Below are positions 36,101 through 47,851 of a stretch of DNA of 64,000 nt, piece by piece. The DNA comes from Spodoptera frugiperda (Eukaryota; Arthropoda; Insecta; Lepidoptera; Noctuidae). The notes beneath the pieces are model-generated. The model was not told the origin of the DNA. It ran no database searches and worked only from the letters and a program-made list of their open reading frames with translations. The stretch spans positions 10,885,788 to 10,949,787 of the forward strand of contig NC_064217.1 of NCBI RefSeq assembly GCF_023101765.2, given 5' to 3'. The position numbers were made by a program, and so were the translations under genes. Positions within the stretch are counted from its first letter, which is position 1. Each line of letters begins with the position of its first letter.

Positions 36101-39100
36101 AGAGAAAACTTGGAAACATTGATTATGATATAGTGGATATTTTGATGCGATGCGATTAGTTGTAGGTGTACCTAAGGGCATCATTTTAGGCCCTATGCTA
36201 TTATTGATCATTGTGTCTATACACATGAGTTTATGAGAAATAAGTAAGTACCAAAATTAGTAAGATAATAATTAAGTATTTCTTTAAGTAATAAACGTAA
36301 ATATTTCAAAAACAATCCCATACATTCTTACGGAAGGTTTATAAGCTAATGACAGTTTTTTTCGTCATTTCAACTTGACATTGGCTAGATAATTAGCGGA
36401 CGTGGGAAATGTATTGTGAACAGTACGTGTTGTTTAGTTTAACTCAATAATATGTAGTTCCTAGTTCCTAGGTAAAGACGTGACGTTTGTTCAGTAAGAT
36501 CGTTCTTATATTATTGTTGATTTTACTTAATTATGTTATTCTAGCGGCGCGCTTTCTTAGGTTTAATTTCATCTTCAATATTAATGTTGTCACAGAGATA
36601 TTGCCAACATCTGTCGCCAAGATCTTCTATTATATTTCCAAGAACAAAATTGTTTGGGACCAAAACCATAATTATTTCAACAGCAAATTGACTGCGAATT
36701 ACCCACGGACAAAAATGTAAAAGGAGGCCTCGCGAAACATCGCAATGTGAGTTAAAACATCGTTTAAAAACGTTTACTCGATGCGTATCCGAATTCCTTA
36801 ACCATAATCCGATACCTAATACGAATATTAACGCGATATCGCGGGAAACACGCACCACTCTAGAATACTGAGCACTCCCATTGTCTCCCAACTCGCTTCC
36901 ATTACGGCCTATCCGAGAAAATGGGACCTAACATAATCAACTTTATCCTCACAGATATAAAATTCATTTTGCTAAAACATTACCGTTAGGATGCCGACGT
37001 GAAGTTATGAAAACGGGTCGGTTCTCTTAAGAAACGTCGTCACTACGAGCACTGGAACAATGACAAGTTTTGATACAAATTTCCTTTGTGGAAACGACTG
37101 TATAATATATAATAAAACGGATATTGTCGTCTGTCTTGTTTTGTGTTGTGTAATTGAAAAATTAGGAACGTGAAATTAGGTTTGTTTTGATTGAGTGAGC
37201 TTGTTTTCAAGTTTTTTTTTTAATACACGGTATGTTTTTTGTTGATTCTTGCGCTGTTAGCGTCGCAATGTTGATTGAATGCCGTATTTATTTTAATTTG
37301 TTCCAATAAACAGAATTCTTATTTTTCTACTTGAAAGATTTATAGTATGACTATTTTTATTAGACAGTTTAGAAGATACTTAGTATTTGATAGACTTGAC
37401 CCGTTTACTGAACTGCTGTTAAGCTGGTATTACACTGTTGGACTGAGACGAACCGAGACGAGATGTAGCCAGAGCAGAATAAAGTAATCCAAAGATACTT
37501 AATATTATCACTACAAAAAGCATTCCGCAGAATATTTAGATTCTTATTTCTATCTACCATCAACCACAACAGTAAATCCTTAACTAACAATGCCAAAACA
37601 GTGGAAGCTACCGAATAATTACCTTAATTCGCCAACAATTGTTTATTTACTTTGCAACGGAAACATGACTGCGCAGGTCTTCACGGTCAGGGCCGTTCCT
37701 CTTCACCTGGCCGACGCCATTTGCAATTATTTGACAGATGACAGATCAGTGATGACATTTCAATTCTTTTTCGCCTCGCCTCGAAACCGTCAGTGTAAAC
37801 TCACCTTTAACGTCTTCATTTCATTTAAAACATGAAGATTTGATGGGAATCATTAATTTTTATTAACAATAACACAGTGGTTTGTCGTAAAACAAAGAAT
37901 TTCAACAAATTAGTGGAATTTGGAAATGTGTAGTTTGGTTAGTTTTCCGTTTATTGTTTTTTTATAAAGGTTCCGATTTTAATTAAGCTTAATTAGGGAC
38001 ATATCTTAAAGTTCCGCTAAACTTGTGTGTAGTAATTATCATAAATATTTTTGACAAAATTAAATTCTGATGACTTATTGTGCGGTACTTCAAAGTTCAA
38101 AGAAATGTGCATCAGAATAAACGGAGTTTACAGTTTTGTATTCTTTATAAACGCATTGATGTATAAGGCGTGCATGCAATGTTTCACAGAATTTTTCCCA
38201 AAAATAATCTTAAATCAGCATCTACTTAACCCATACTTAACTTGAACCATTTTTTATGCGTTAACCAACAAGTACCGTGGGTTATCTAAGCTTTTAACCG
38301 ATTGCCAGTTAAGTGTATAGATAGACACTCGAGATTTTTAGATAATACCTTTTATGTCACATATTTAGTTAAGATATTAATATTTGTACCCGATAACTTA
38401 GTTATTTGGTTACTAATCAATCCGTCAACAAATCGGGCCCTTTCGTAAAGAAGTTTATATTTATTTATAGTGTTTTTGTTGAAAGCAAATCGGTTTTAAG
38501 ATAGTGATATCAAAATATTGATGGAATGCTGTTTGTTTTACGTAATGGTACATATACAATATCGTCCTTTTTATCCTTGATGGGGTGACCAGTGATGCAT
38601 ATGATTCTTACTCTTATCCTTTAGTGTTTATCAGTAGGTACTATCGGCTAAGTTTAGGGCAAAGGCATGTGTGTGCAATGTGACAAACTCGCTATTCTCC
38701 GGGCGGTTTTCCTTTGGTCGCTCGCGTTGAATGCTGATTGATGGTGGTCGACCAGCGACTTTGTCGATTGTACCTTCATATTATGTGATTATTCGTAGGT
38801 GAATACTCGATGGAATGGGCCGTATATGTGAGAAAACAGGTCTATATCTGAAATTAAAGCAGTAAAGCACTTATGATTATTTCGTTTGTAATTAATTGAG
38901 ACATTTTCCGTTCGTTATGAAATAATTAAATATTTTTTCTTACAAGGTCAGTAAAATAACAACTAAAAATCATTGATACAAGTTTTCCTTAATTATTATG
39001 AATCCCTATAAACGTACTCCAGACAGCAGATCCACCTACTCCAATCAGTCAATTATTTTCATTGTATTTTGGACTTTACACCTAAAACTATAAAGTTGAA

Positions 39101-39380
39101 AATCTAACAAATACAGAAAGGAGTAGCTTGACTTGCTGTTGTCTGTAAAAGTTACTCTTAAGTAGTGAAACCCGTCAGATGGCCCTTGAGAATGGTGTAC
39201 CATAAAATAAGTGATGTCTGGTCGGAGAAGATTATTTTCTACTTAGATATCTACCGGACAGTAAGTCACGGGTTTAAAGCCGTTCAAAGGATTTTTTTAA
39301 ATAAATTCCGGATTCGGGTTCCTTAGATTATTTAGTAAGTAGGTTTTTGTTTGATAGTGTTCAAAATGGGGGATTAAGAG
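33153..39380. other. Long intron stretch, little recognised
   Basis: This is 6.2 kb of AT-rich DNA. Minor items are a short inverted pair CGTGTAAAAT/ATTTTACACG near 35245-35275 and a GC-richer, CpG-containing segment at 37670-37730. No exon with both splice signals and coding composition was found. Confidence 0.35.
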
Positions 39381-39650
39381 TGCTTTTCCAGAGATATGCT
39401 ATGCTACGTTGCTGTGGATATGTTTGGCTTCCACCAATCATATTCATTGGTACACGTAGCTTAGCAATGGTGGAAATGGACCCCATCAAGTTATGTTTTT
39501 TTATATGGAAGGACACGTGCTATGGATGGCTTCCCTAATATCTGTCGATACATTGTATACTCGCTCAATAGCTTAGTATCGGTCACATAGTTCTACAGCT
39601 TAGCTGTTACATAGCATATAGCTACATAGCAGGTCTCTGCTGAAAATGCA
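39381..39650. mobile_element. MITE family M1, copy 2
   Basis: The ends TGCTTTTCCAGAGATATGCT and, reversed on the right, TGCATTTTCAGCAGAGACCT are inverted. Interior blocks TGGATATGTTTGGCTTCCAC and CAATAGCTTAGTATCGGTCA relate it to 5534-5713 and 44030-44250. At 270 bp it is longer than copy 1 through extra interior sequence. Confidence 0.65.
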
Positions 39651-40026
39651 TCCTAAAACGTAACCTTCTTTTGCGTCGCTCGGTTGTATCATTCATAATG
39701 CATTATGCCATTGTTACGTGTGTAAAATGTACGTAAGAAGTAATGAAATTACATTATGATATGACACGGTTTATATTTTACGGTACCTAACTTAGTTACT
39801 AAATTATTTCGAAAAAATATTCGTGTCAAATGGTAGTCACTAAAAGCACAAAAACATTTTTAAATATTAAATTTTAAATATTGCTTGATAGTTGTTAAGC
39901 TATTTTTTTTTATGTCTTACTTATTTAATTTTCAGTTAGGTAAACTACTGTAGGAAATTTTGAAGATACAGAATTGATTATGTGTGATAATAAACGTTAT
40001 TTTAATCGTAGGTAAGTGTCCCTAAG

Positions 40027-40167
40027 CCCAGAGCTGCGTACTGCCCTAGCGTTACCAGTTTTTCGGCTCGAAAAGCAGGAATAAAAACGTGGTGATTTTT
40101 CTGACACTCCCTCTCGCCTCGCCCAAAGCGGGAGAAGCCTTTGGATGATTTTCCCCCCTTAAAAAAA
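40027..40167 (+). repeat. R1-like LINE 3' tail, copy 7
   Basis: It starts CCCAGAGCTGCGTACTGCC and ends TTGGATGATTTTCCCCCCTT plus A7. An internal deletion removed the TAGTCAGTAAGAG half of the central stem. Confidence 0.85.
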
Positions 40168-41330
40168 GTACCTATCTCTAAATATTCTTTAAGAACAAAA
40201 CTATAAAACGAAGCCGCATCACAACCAATCGGATTTTAATTAAGCTCAACTTTCGTTCCAGAAGTGGATTTATTCAAATAAGCTGATTATAGGCGGGACC
40301 CTAAAGTCGTGCGGTCGGGGGAATTTATGGTATTTCCTCTTAATGTCTATGGCCATTAGAAAAGAGCCCTGATGGCCGCATACGTGATCCTCCATTTTGA
40401 AATAACATAGTTACGTAGGCCGATGAAATTATCATTAGGTCTAACTAAAGATGAGCATTATTTTTGTAATAACCGTCATTACATGGGTCTTTCGGGAATT
40501 AATGGGTTATTATTTTATTTAAATAGGATAGGATAAAACAAAGTTACACGCAACTATTAACATATAGTTTACATACATATACATAACCTCACGCCAATTG
40601 CTACGAATCTTACATAGCTACGTCTTTCTAATATTACCTATTATTGTGATTTCTAACTAAATATTTCTATTGTATTTGGTATCTAATAAATAAAGTTTTC
40701 CACTAGATGTATTTGTATCTAATAAACCAAGTTTTACATCAGATCTTTGTAGTACCTAATAATGTAGTTCTTTAAACATAATTATAAAATTATATTATTT
40801 TCATAGTTTAGTGACAAAGGCATCAATCAATTGACATTGACCTAGTATCCTATAGATTTATTTATTTTAAAAATCATTTAAAACTTAGGTTTATACAAGT
40901 GTTAATCAAGTTACATTAGTTCTTGCTATTACGCAAGTAGCATTGCCAGTGAGCTTATAAATTATATGAATCATAAACATAACAGTTATTAGGTATTACA
41001 CCTATTATGTAACATTGACATTATTGTTACAACGGTTTAAGGTCACATACAAATGGTGAACATTGATGTAATTTGGCTAAACTGGAACTAAAGTGGTCTA
41101 TGATACAAAATAAACATTTTCTGTTATCAAATGAAACACATTTGAAGTCACTATGTAGTTATGAATGTATGTTACTTACTTTGGTGACGACGATGGATTT
41201 AGACCATTTTTGCTCGGATTCATTTATTGTTTTTAAGTACAAAAATGCTCATAGATGGATGATAAATGATATTTATTTTTGCAAATAGGTTACAATGTAA
41301 CTCTTTTGTACGTCAATCTCTTGTATAGGT

Positions 41331-41390
41331 AACTTGTATGTTTGTAAACGCACCCACGACACAGGAGAAAATCATAGTATAGGGCAATTA
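41331..41390 (+). repeat. SINE family A, 3' fragment
   Basis: AACTTGTATGTTTGTAAACG followed by CACGACACAGGAGAAAATCA matches the tails at 9552-9735 and 28976-29150. The head is absent. Confidence 0.75.
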
Positions 41391-41764
41391 CTCTGAGAAG
41401 GAATGCCGATACAAACTCAGAGGTCATTGTCTTTTTTAAATGCAAGATTTTGCCATATTATTATGATAAATAGACAACTTTAGTTCCAAGCTAGCCATTT
41501 GTAATCATTTTATATTAAACGAGGTTATAATATAAAAGTACTGGCTGAAAGTTCAATAACACATGACATAAACAAAGAAAAAATAATACTGTAGGAGCTT
41601 TGAATATCGAACTAACCAAAAATAAAAAAATCAAATTCAAAAACTTCAAAGGTCGAAAACCAATAGAAAAAAAAATGTACAGAAATTCCAATGCGCACGA
41701 TATTCAAAAACAATTAAAACCCAGCAATTTCCTTGGCGTTCAGAAATAATAAAACAAAATAACC

Positions 41765-41880
41765 ACGGTACTTCGGTTCGGTCCCGGTTACGTCATCCGT
41801 AATTTGTTACCTGCATTTTTTCCGCGTCCGAAATCGTTCGGCGATAGTCGGCATCCGAAATACGGATACTGTGTATTTTG
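41765..41880. other. CpG-rich island inside intron
   Basis: This short stretch is rich in TCCG, CGG and ACG (for example TCCGAAATCGTTCGGCG and CATCCGAAATACGGAT) and bounded by AT-rich sequence. It could be an enhancer, an internal promoter or a repeat remnant. No ORF or splice pattern supports an exon. Confidence 0.2.
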
Positions 41881-42227
41881 GGAGTCCTTTTGTTACTCTA
41901 TTTGATGGCATGCCAAATATTTCGGTGGGAATCTCGTTCGGGGGAGTCCTCCACGTGTATTTTGACCTTTTTTTGTCTCTTTATTGCTGTTTATCTGTGG
42001 AAACAGTATGGAGTCCGTACGGTACTTATTTTGCAGTGGTTGTTCTTTGTTGCAAATATTTTCTTCAGTTACCACTTTTTTATTTAGGAATGCTAATCTC
42101 CGTTACAGATGTTAAAGCTTAGAACTGTAAATATGTAGTAAAGCTGAAATGTACGGTCTTATTAAAAAAACAAAAATTTCCCAATATCAACAGTTTTTTT
42201 AATAAAAGTGCACGAGATTTCATTTTG

Positions 42228-42366
42228 GCTGCGGGTTACCTAGCTGTTTTACTTGAAAAGCAGGAGTAGGAACGGGTTGGTTTTTGGTCAGTAAGAGTCT
42301 GACACTCCTTCTCGCTTCGCATAAGATGAGAGGAGTCATTGGATGATTTTCACCCCTTAAAAAAGC
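42228..42366 (+). repeat. R1-like LINE 3' tail, copy 8
   Basis: It starts within the 5' stem-loop (GGCTGCGGGTTACCTAGC), includes AGCAGGAGTAGGAACGGG, and ends GGATGATTTTCACCCCTT plus A6. Confidence 0.85.
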
Positions 42367-42800
42367 CGATATCGTACTGCCACAATACTTATTAACAAAT
42401 TAATCAAACCAAGGCCTGATCTCCTGGTACCTAACTTCTGGAATATTTATTAGGGAGAAATAGGGACACGGGAGACCATCAGAGGGCGCTGTAGTAAATA
42501 AAGTGAGTGACTAATACGTCAAGTATCTCGCAGTCGACCGATAAGAGTGTTCGCAGCGCTGTGTGAACGAGGCCTAATCCATCCGAGGTAGGGCTGCTTG
42601 GCGCTGCTAATCTCATTTCTATGTTACGAAATACTGTTAGGTTATTGTACCAAGGAATGTTTGAGCTTCTTGAGAAAATAGAATACTTACTTTAAACAAT
42701 TCAAAAAGTCTTGTTTTCATTACGATATTTAACGTGTATAATTTTAGTAATATGCATCTAATAATTAGGCACAAACGCGATACCTAGGCAGTTGGAGGTT

Positions 42801-42954
42801 ATCCAGAGCTGCGGACTACCTAACGGGTTTTTGGGACTCCGGCTCGAAAAGTAGGAGTAGAAACAGGGTGTGGTTTTAGGCAGTAAGAGGCTGACACTCC
42901 TTCTCGCCTCGCCCAAGGTGGAAGAAGACATTGGATGATTTTTCCCTTAAAAAA
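42801..42954 (+). repeat. R1-like LINE 3' tail, copy 9, with target duplication
   Basis: It starts ATCCAGAGCTGCGGACTACC and ends GATGATTTTTCCCTT plus A6. The flanks GGCAGTTGGAGGTT (42787-42800) and GGCAGTCGGCGGTT (42955-42968) are a 14-bp target duplication with two differences, fixing both boundaries. Confidence 0.92.
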
Positions 42955-42968
42955 GGCAGTCGGCGGTT

Positions 42969-44029
42969 AGGAAATATAAATATTTAATTTATGAATAAAA
43001 TATCAGAAATGGGTTTAAGAAATGACATCATGTACTTGTGTATTTGTTTGTGCATTTGTATTTTACCAATAATCTTTTTTTAATATGAAACAGTGTGTTA
43101 GTGTGCGTAAAAAGTTACTCGCAACTAAAAACAAAACGTTATTTTCGCACATTGTCATTTATAAACATACGATATAAGTTGGGTATGGTATTAATCGTTT
43201 ACCATAGTGATTTATTCATGGAAATAGCTTTACAAGGCAAATGTTTTCCATGCAATATCATAGGCGGCTTTGTGGCCCCGAAAATTGTATGTAGATTGTG
43301 AAGCTGAGCTAATGCATTGGGGAACAAGCTTGTGATGGGAGCAGCGAAATAGTGTTTCATTTTGTACGTTTTTGGCTAAAAGATTGGATGCTTTGTATCG
43401 AGGCTGATGATTTTAACTTATAGTTTATTGAGTTCCTGGTTTAAAAAAAGTTTTGATTATACACTGTCAAATTGCGTGATTGATTCTGATTCTGAACTTA
43501 AGTCACACAAATATAATATGAAACCAAATGAAACAGTTTTTTACAAGTAAACTCTCTTTAATTTTCTTTACCACCTCCATTTTTTTAAGTCATGTAATAT
43601 CCCTAAAATCTTCTCCTAAGTCTGAAAAATAATATGCTTAAAACGCCGCATAAAAATTGGTTCAGCCAACTGCGAGATAATCGCGCAAAAACATACTTTT
43701 TAAAGTCAGTTATAAAATGCCAAATTTAGGAGTGCTAAGTAAGTGATCTTGCTGGCGTGCCTACCCAACAGTTGTACCTAATTTCTATCCATGTAAATCA
43801 GTGTGTAAACTTCTCTTACGCCATGTCGATCAACAGATCGGAGCGAACATGTTTAATTAACGAACTTGTCTTCGTATGTGGATGGCAATACCCCCTATAA
43901 CAGCTAAAAGGAATTAAATAAGTTCCTTCTTATTTAGACAATGCCCACACCACCTAACCCCCTAACAGGCCGACATGATTTCTCAGATTTTTCTGGTGTT
44001 GCGAATATCCATGTGCGCCGCCTCAAAGC
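42969..44029. other. Intron, no feature recognised
   Basis: AT-rich sequence without a supported exon or repeat. Confidence 0.4.
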
Positions 44030-44250
44030 AGCTTTGCGAGGAAGATGCGCAGCTCGAGGATGCGATGTATCGGTAGTAGGGAAATCATACATAGCACACA
44101 TCTATAGCACGTATCTTTTTTATATAAAAAAATATATCTTAATTCAACCCGTTTCCACCAGTACTAAGCTATGTATACCACTATGATCAGTGGAAGCCAA
44201 ACGCATCCACACCAACATAGCTTATCACATCTCTGGTGGAAAAACCCCTT
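44030..44250. mobile_element. MITE family M1, copy 3 (partial)
   Basis: GAAGATGCGCAGCTCGAGGA matches the interior of 5534-5713. CGTTTCCACCAGTACTAAGC and the end CACATCTCTGGTGGAAAAAC match the shared interior and terminus. The left end is unclear, and an AT-rich TATATAAAAAAATATATC insertion splits the interior. Confidence 0.55.
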
Positions 44251-46095
44251 AGTCCTTTAACAAAAGCTGAGCAGTGACAACCCTAATGTTGAGTAATGCC
44301 AAGAATATTTAAGGCGACGCTGCCTTAATAACAGTTTTCTAAGCGTTGCGCGTTATTTATCGCCGGCTCCTATATTGGCCAACTTCGCCAACCGGCTCAT
44401 TATTCTCCCCGAGTTTTTATGTTTGTGAGCTTTTAATATTAGTTGGCCAACTTGCGTATTGATAGAAAAGGAACCAAGATTAGTGGCGTGTTGGGATGAG
44501 GAAGGAAGCTGGATTTGTGGTGGTTTAGGTGTGTTTGTGTGGGTCAAGTACTTTGTGTTTTCGTGGTTGAGTTATAGAGATGGTGGTTCACAATACTCTG
44601 AGTATGTTTCGGCATTTCTTCTCAGAGTAGTCCGTTAAGAAATGGCGACCTCATTGATATGTTTTATATTCACTAAAAGTGCTCTTTTAAATCAAAAATA
44701 AATAAATTGTTTTATTGTTTAACCAGTATCTTTTTTTCAAGTATTGTTAAATTTGATCTATTGCCCCTACACAATTTTATATAACTCTTCTATTTTTCAA
44801 ATTATACGAAACATAATTGTTACAATATTAGTTTTTAGCACAGCATGGCTCAGCAGATTAGTACTCAGTCTACCCTAATATCTATGTGAAGTATAAAGTC
44901 TATCCTTTTAAAATATTCTCGGTCATAGTCATAATTTCGAAAACCAATATCATTTATCGTTTCTAACTAATGACATTGCAATTCATGTAACAGACGCAGC
45001 ACATCAAACTATACAAAGCCCACATTCGATTTACAACTTTATCACAAAAGGATAAGGTTGAAAACGTATTAAAGAAACTTGACCAATAGGGATAGCAAGA
45101 TCAGCTAGTAATCAAATGCCTTGTTAACTTGCAACATGATGGCTGACCATGTCTTGTTTCCCGCCAAAATTATTGCTTGGATAGTCTATAACCGCCTTTA
45201 GTTGTCTATGGCTATCTATAGTTGTCTATGGATATCTATAACTTGTCTATGGTAATACGTAGCGTCTCGTGTTCAATACGAATTACTTACGGCACACCGG
45301 CGTGTAGTTGACTATGGCCAGTCGAGCGAAGCTTAATCTTTGACCTCTTGTCTTGGTATATACGCTGAGACTACGCGTCAAATCTTGCTTGATGCTGCGG
45401 TCGAGTGTGATTGAAATTATCTCTATTGTAGGATCTTTTATAAAATCAGAACATATATGATTTTACGCCTTTTTCATTACCGGAATGGGTAAACTGATTA
45501 GTTTTTCGCGTCGTGGTTGCTTTCGTAGTGGAGAAGTTGCTATACCATTGACTTAAATAATATGTCCCTTTGGGGTACATACATCAGTGAATCCTAATAA
45601 CAACTAGGTTTTTTTAAATTGTCAATTAACTATGTAGCAGAGGACCTAAGTTAAAGTCAAAGCGTTTATTTCAATTCATCCTAAATTAGCCACTCTTGAG
45701 ACGTCAAATTGAATTGTCCGTCAGTCTGTCTGTCAGTGAAGCTAGGTGCTAGAACTACATACATATTAATGTAAGTGCTGAAAAAAGGATGCAATCTTTT
45801 CTCTTAGGAACTAGGTAGTACCTATGTTATGTATAGAAAAACGTTTCATCATTGAATACCCTTTAACCTCTAAAGTCTTTTGTAATACAAACGTGAGATG
45901 CCTCTTCACCTTCCGCATCAAACTCAACTGGTCGTCTACAGGGTTGTTAGGTAACAGTAACTACTTCTGTTAACCTTTTAACTATAAATACTGCTTTCAC
46001 AATTGCTAACCAACCTTAACTAATTCTAGTTGTTCTCACGGTGTTACTTGTAGTTGTTGATTGTAGGTTTCATTGTCCGAATTTAATATTCATCA
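44251..46095. other. Intron with a short tandem repeat
   Basis: It holds the 20-bp tandem repeat at 45201-45252 and otherwise AT-rich unique sequence. No exon supported. Confidence 0.4.
45201..45252. repeat. 20-bp tandem repeat, 2.6 copies
   Basis: The unit GTTGTCTATGGATATCTATA is repeated with one change between the first two copies and a third partial copy (ACTTGTCTATGG). Confidence 0.85.
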
Positions 46096-46230
46096 TGTGA
46101 GCTGCGGACTACCGAGCAGGGTTTAGTAGGAGCTCAAAAAGTAGGAGTACGGATGGTAGTAAGAGCTGACACTCCCTGTCGCCTCACCCATGGCAGAAGA
46201 AGCGACTGGATGATTTTGCCCTTAAAAAAA
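46096..46230 (+). repeat. R1-like LINE 3' tail, copy 10
   Basis: It starts GTGAGCTGCGGACTACCGAG and ends GGATGATTTTGCCCTT plus A7. It has internal deletions around GGATGGTAGTAAGAGCTGAC. Confidence 0.83.
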
Positions 46231-46817
46231 CTTCATTATATAGTTTAAGTAGCTTTTTTGGTAATAGATTTTGCTACCTGTACATCTTTGTGTACTCGTA
46301 CATATGTATGTATGATGGTCTTTCTCAGTCAGGTAATGACATGAAGTTTTTTTTTCTCTAAGGTCAACCATTGGTGATATCGATACCATGTTTCATTTTA
46401 ATCAGTTTAAAATATTTATATAATCCGTATTCTCTTGGTTGGGCTAAACTCATAGTACGAGTATGAATTTGGTATTCAATTTATGAGATGGATATGATTA
46501 CAAATTCATTGTTAATTTTAAATAAAAACGGGATTGATAAAAACTAGTACCTAAGTACTATTAACTTTACCTACATGTATAGTAAATAGGAAAGCTAATA
46601 TAACGCTGCTGTAGGTACAGATGTAGTAAACAAACCAAGCCTTTACTTGACACATCTATTGTATGCCCAGTGGTAGGTACGATACTGCTACTATAAAACA
46701 AGACGTGGTTTGAAACCTTGCCAACACACAACGTGTTGGAATCTTTGCACATCTGAAAGCGAAAGGCGTTGAATACAATATTTGTTTAGTAAGAAAATCT
46801 GTTGATAAAATCCATAG

Positions 46818-46946
46818 CTTTTTTGTGTGACGAAAATCATTAAAATGATTTCAGTGTCAGACTCCATCTGACTAAAAACCACCCCGTTCCTTCTCCTGCT
46901 TTGAACCGGAGCCCCGGTAACCTGTTACGTTGTCTGCAGCTCCGGA
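46818..46946 (-). repeat. R1-like LINE 3' tail, copy 11, perfect target duplication
   Basis: Minus-strand copy from a short T run to GCAGCTCCGGA, 129 bp. ATAAAATCCATAG (46805-46817) is repeated exactly at 46947-46959. The unit therefore inserted as a discrete piece starting at the CCGGAGCTGC stem-loop. Confidence 0.92.
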
Positions 46947-47044
46947 ATAAAATCCATAGTTGGATGCTAATTTTGTGCTATTTTTTTGGATGTATCATCA
47001 GGTACTAGCTACTACTGGGATTTACTAACGTACATACTAAAGCA

Positions 47045-47068
47045 CTAGGAATACTTTAGTATTCCTAG
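47045..47068. repeat. Perfect 11-bp hairpin
   Basis: CTAGGAATACT pairs with AGTATTCCTAG across a two-base loop. Confidence 0.8.
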
Positions 47069-47561
47069 ATTATAATATCAGTTATACTTTTTTCCACAAA
47101 TCATATTTCATTTTCCTCTATAAACATTATCCCTTATATCATCATGCCTAATGACGCCGTACTGACGGTATTCTGCAATACAGCAAATGATTTCTTTGAA
47201 TCAACGATTACACTACCTACCACAATATCCGTTGGAAACTATCAACCGGCACAAACATATGAAGTTACCCAAACTGTCTCCATTCTTTAACAATTCCAAT
47301 CTTATCGCTTTGCAATAGAGTAGGAAATCAATTACAAATATTTGCCAGTTAAGGGTAGCTTGATGTGCCTTGTCTGTACCTTGCGTAAGCTACCGTGGAA
47401 ATTCTTAAAATAAGTCTAAATGTTAAAAGGTGAACAGTGAAAGTATGTCTGACTAGCTTCATGGCTTTTAAGACAGAAAAATGCGACATTTTCGCCAATA
47501 TTCTAATTCTAACATAGTCTTTCGTTAAACTGAAAAGTTTAGATCGTAAGCGCCGTATTTT

Positions 47562-47672
47562 CTGGAGCTGGAACGGGGTGATTTTTAGTCATTAAGTAGC
47601 AAGAGTCTGACACTCCCTCTCGCTTCGCTCAAAGTGGGAGAACTCACTGGATGATTGCTCCCCCTTAAAAAA
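47562..47672 (+). repeat. R1-like LINE 3' tail, copy 12 (short)
   Basis: It contains CTGGAACGGGGTGATTTTTA, CTGACACTCCCTCTCGCTTC and TGGATGATTGCTCCCCCTT plus A6. Most of the 5' stem-loop is missing. Confidence 0.83.
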
Positions 47673-47851
47673 GAGTTGGGACAAGAGTAGTACGAGTAAG
47701 AATTAATTTTAAAGTGATTCCAAACTGCACCTTATTTCTACAGTAGTACCGTATTTTAACTTTTCCAACAAATTTTATTAATATTATTATCAACAAATGT
47801 AGTAGTGTGTTTACTATTATCTCTAGTATTACAATAGGTAGTCACTCCTGT

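Noticed and set aside
36541..36891. 116-codon minus-strand ORF with a faint MADF-like look on the opposite strand
   Set aside because: Neither strand gives a convincing domain. Chance is likely.
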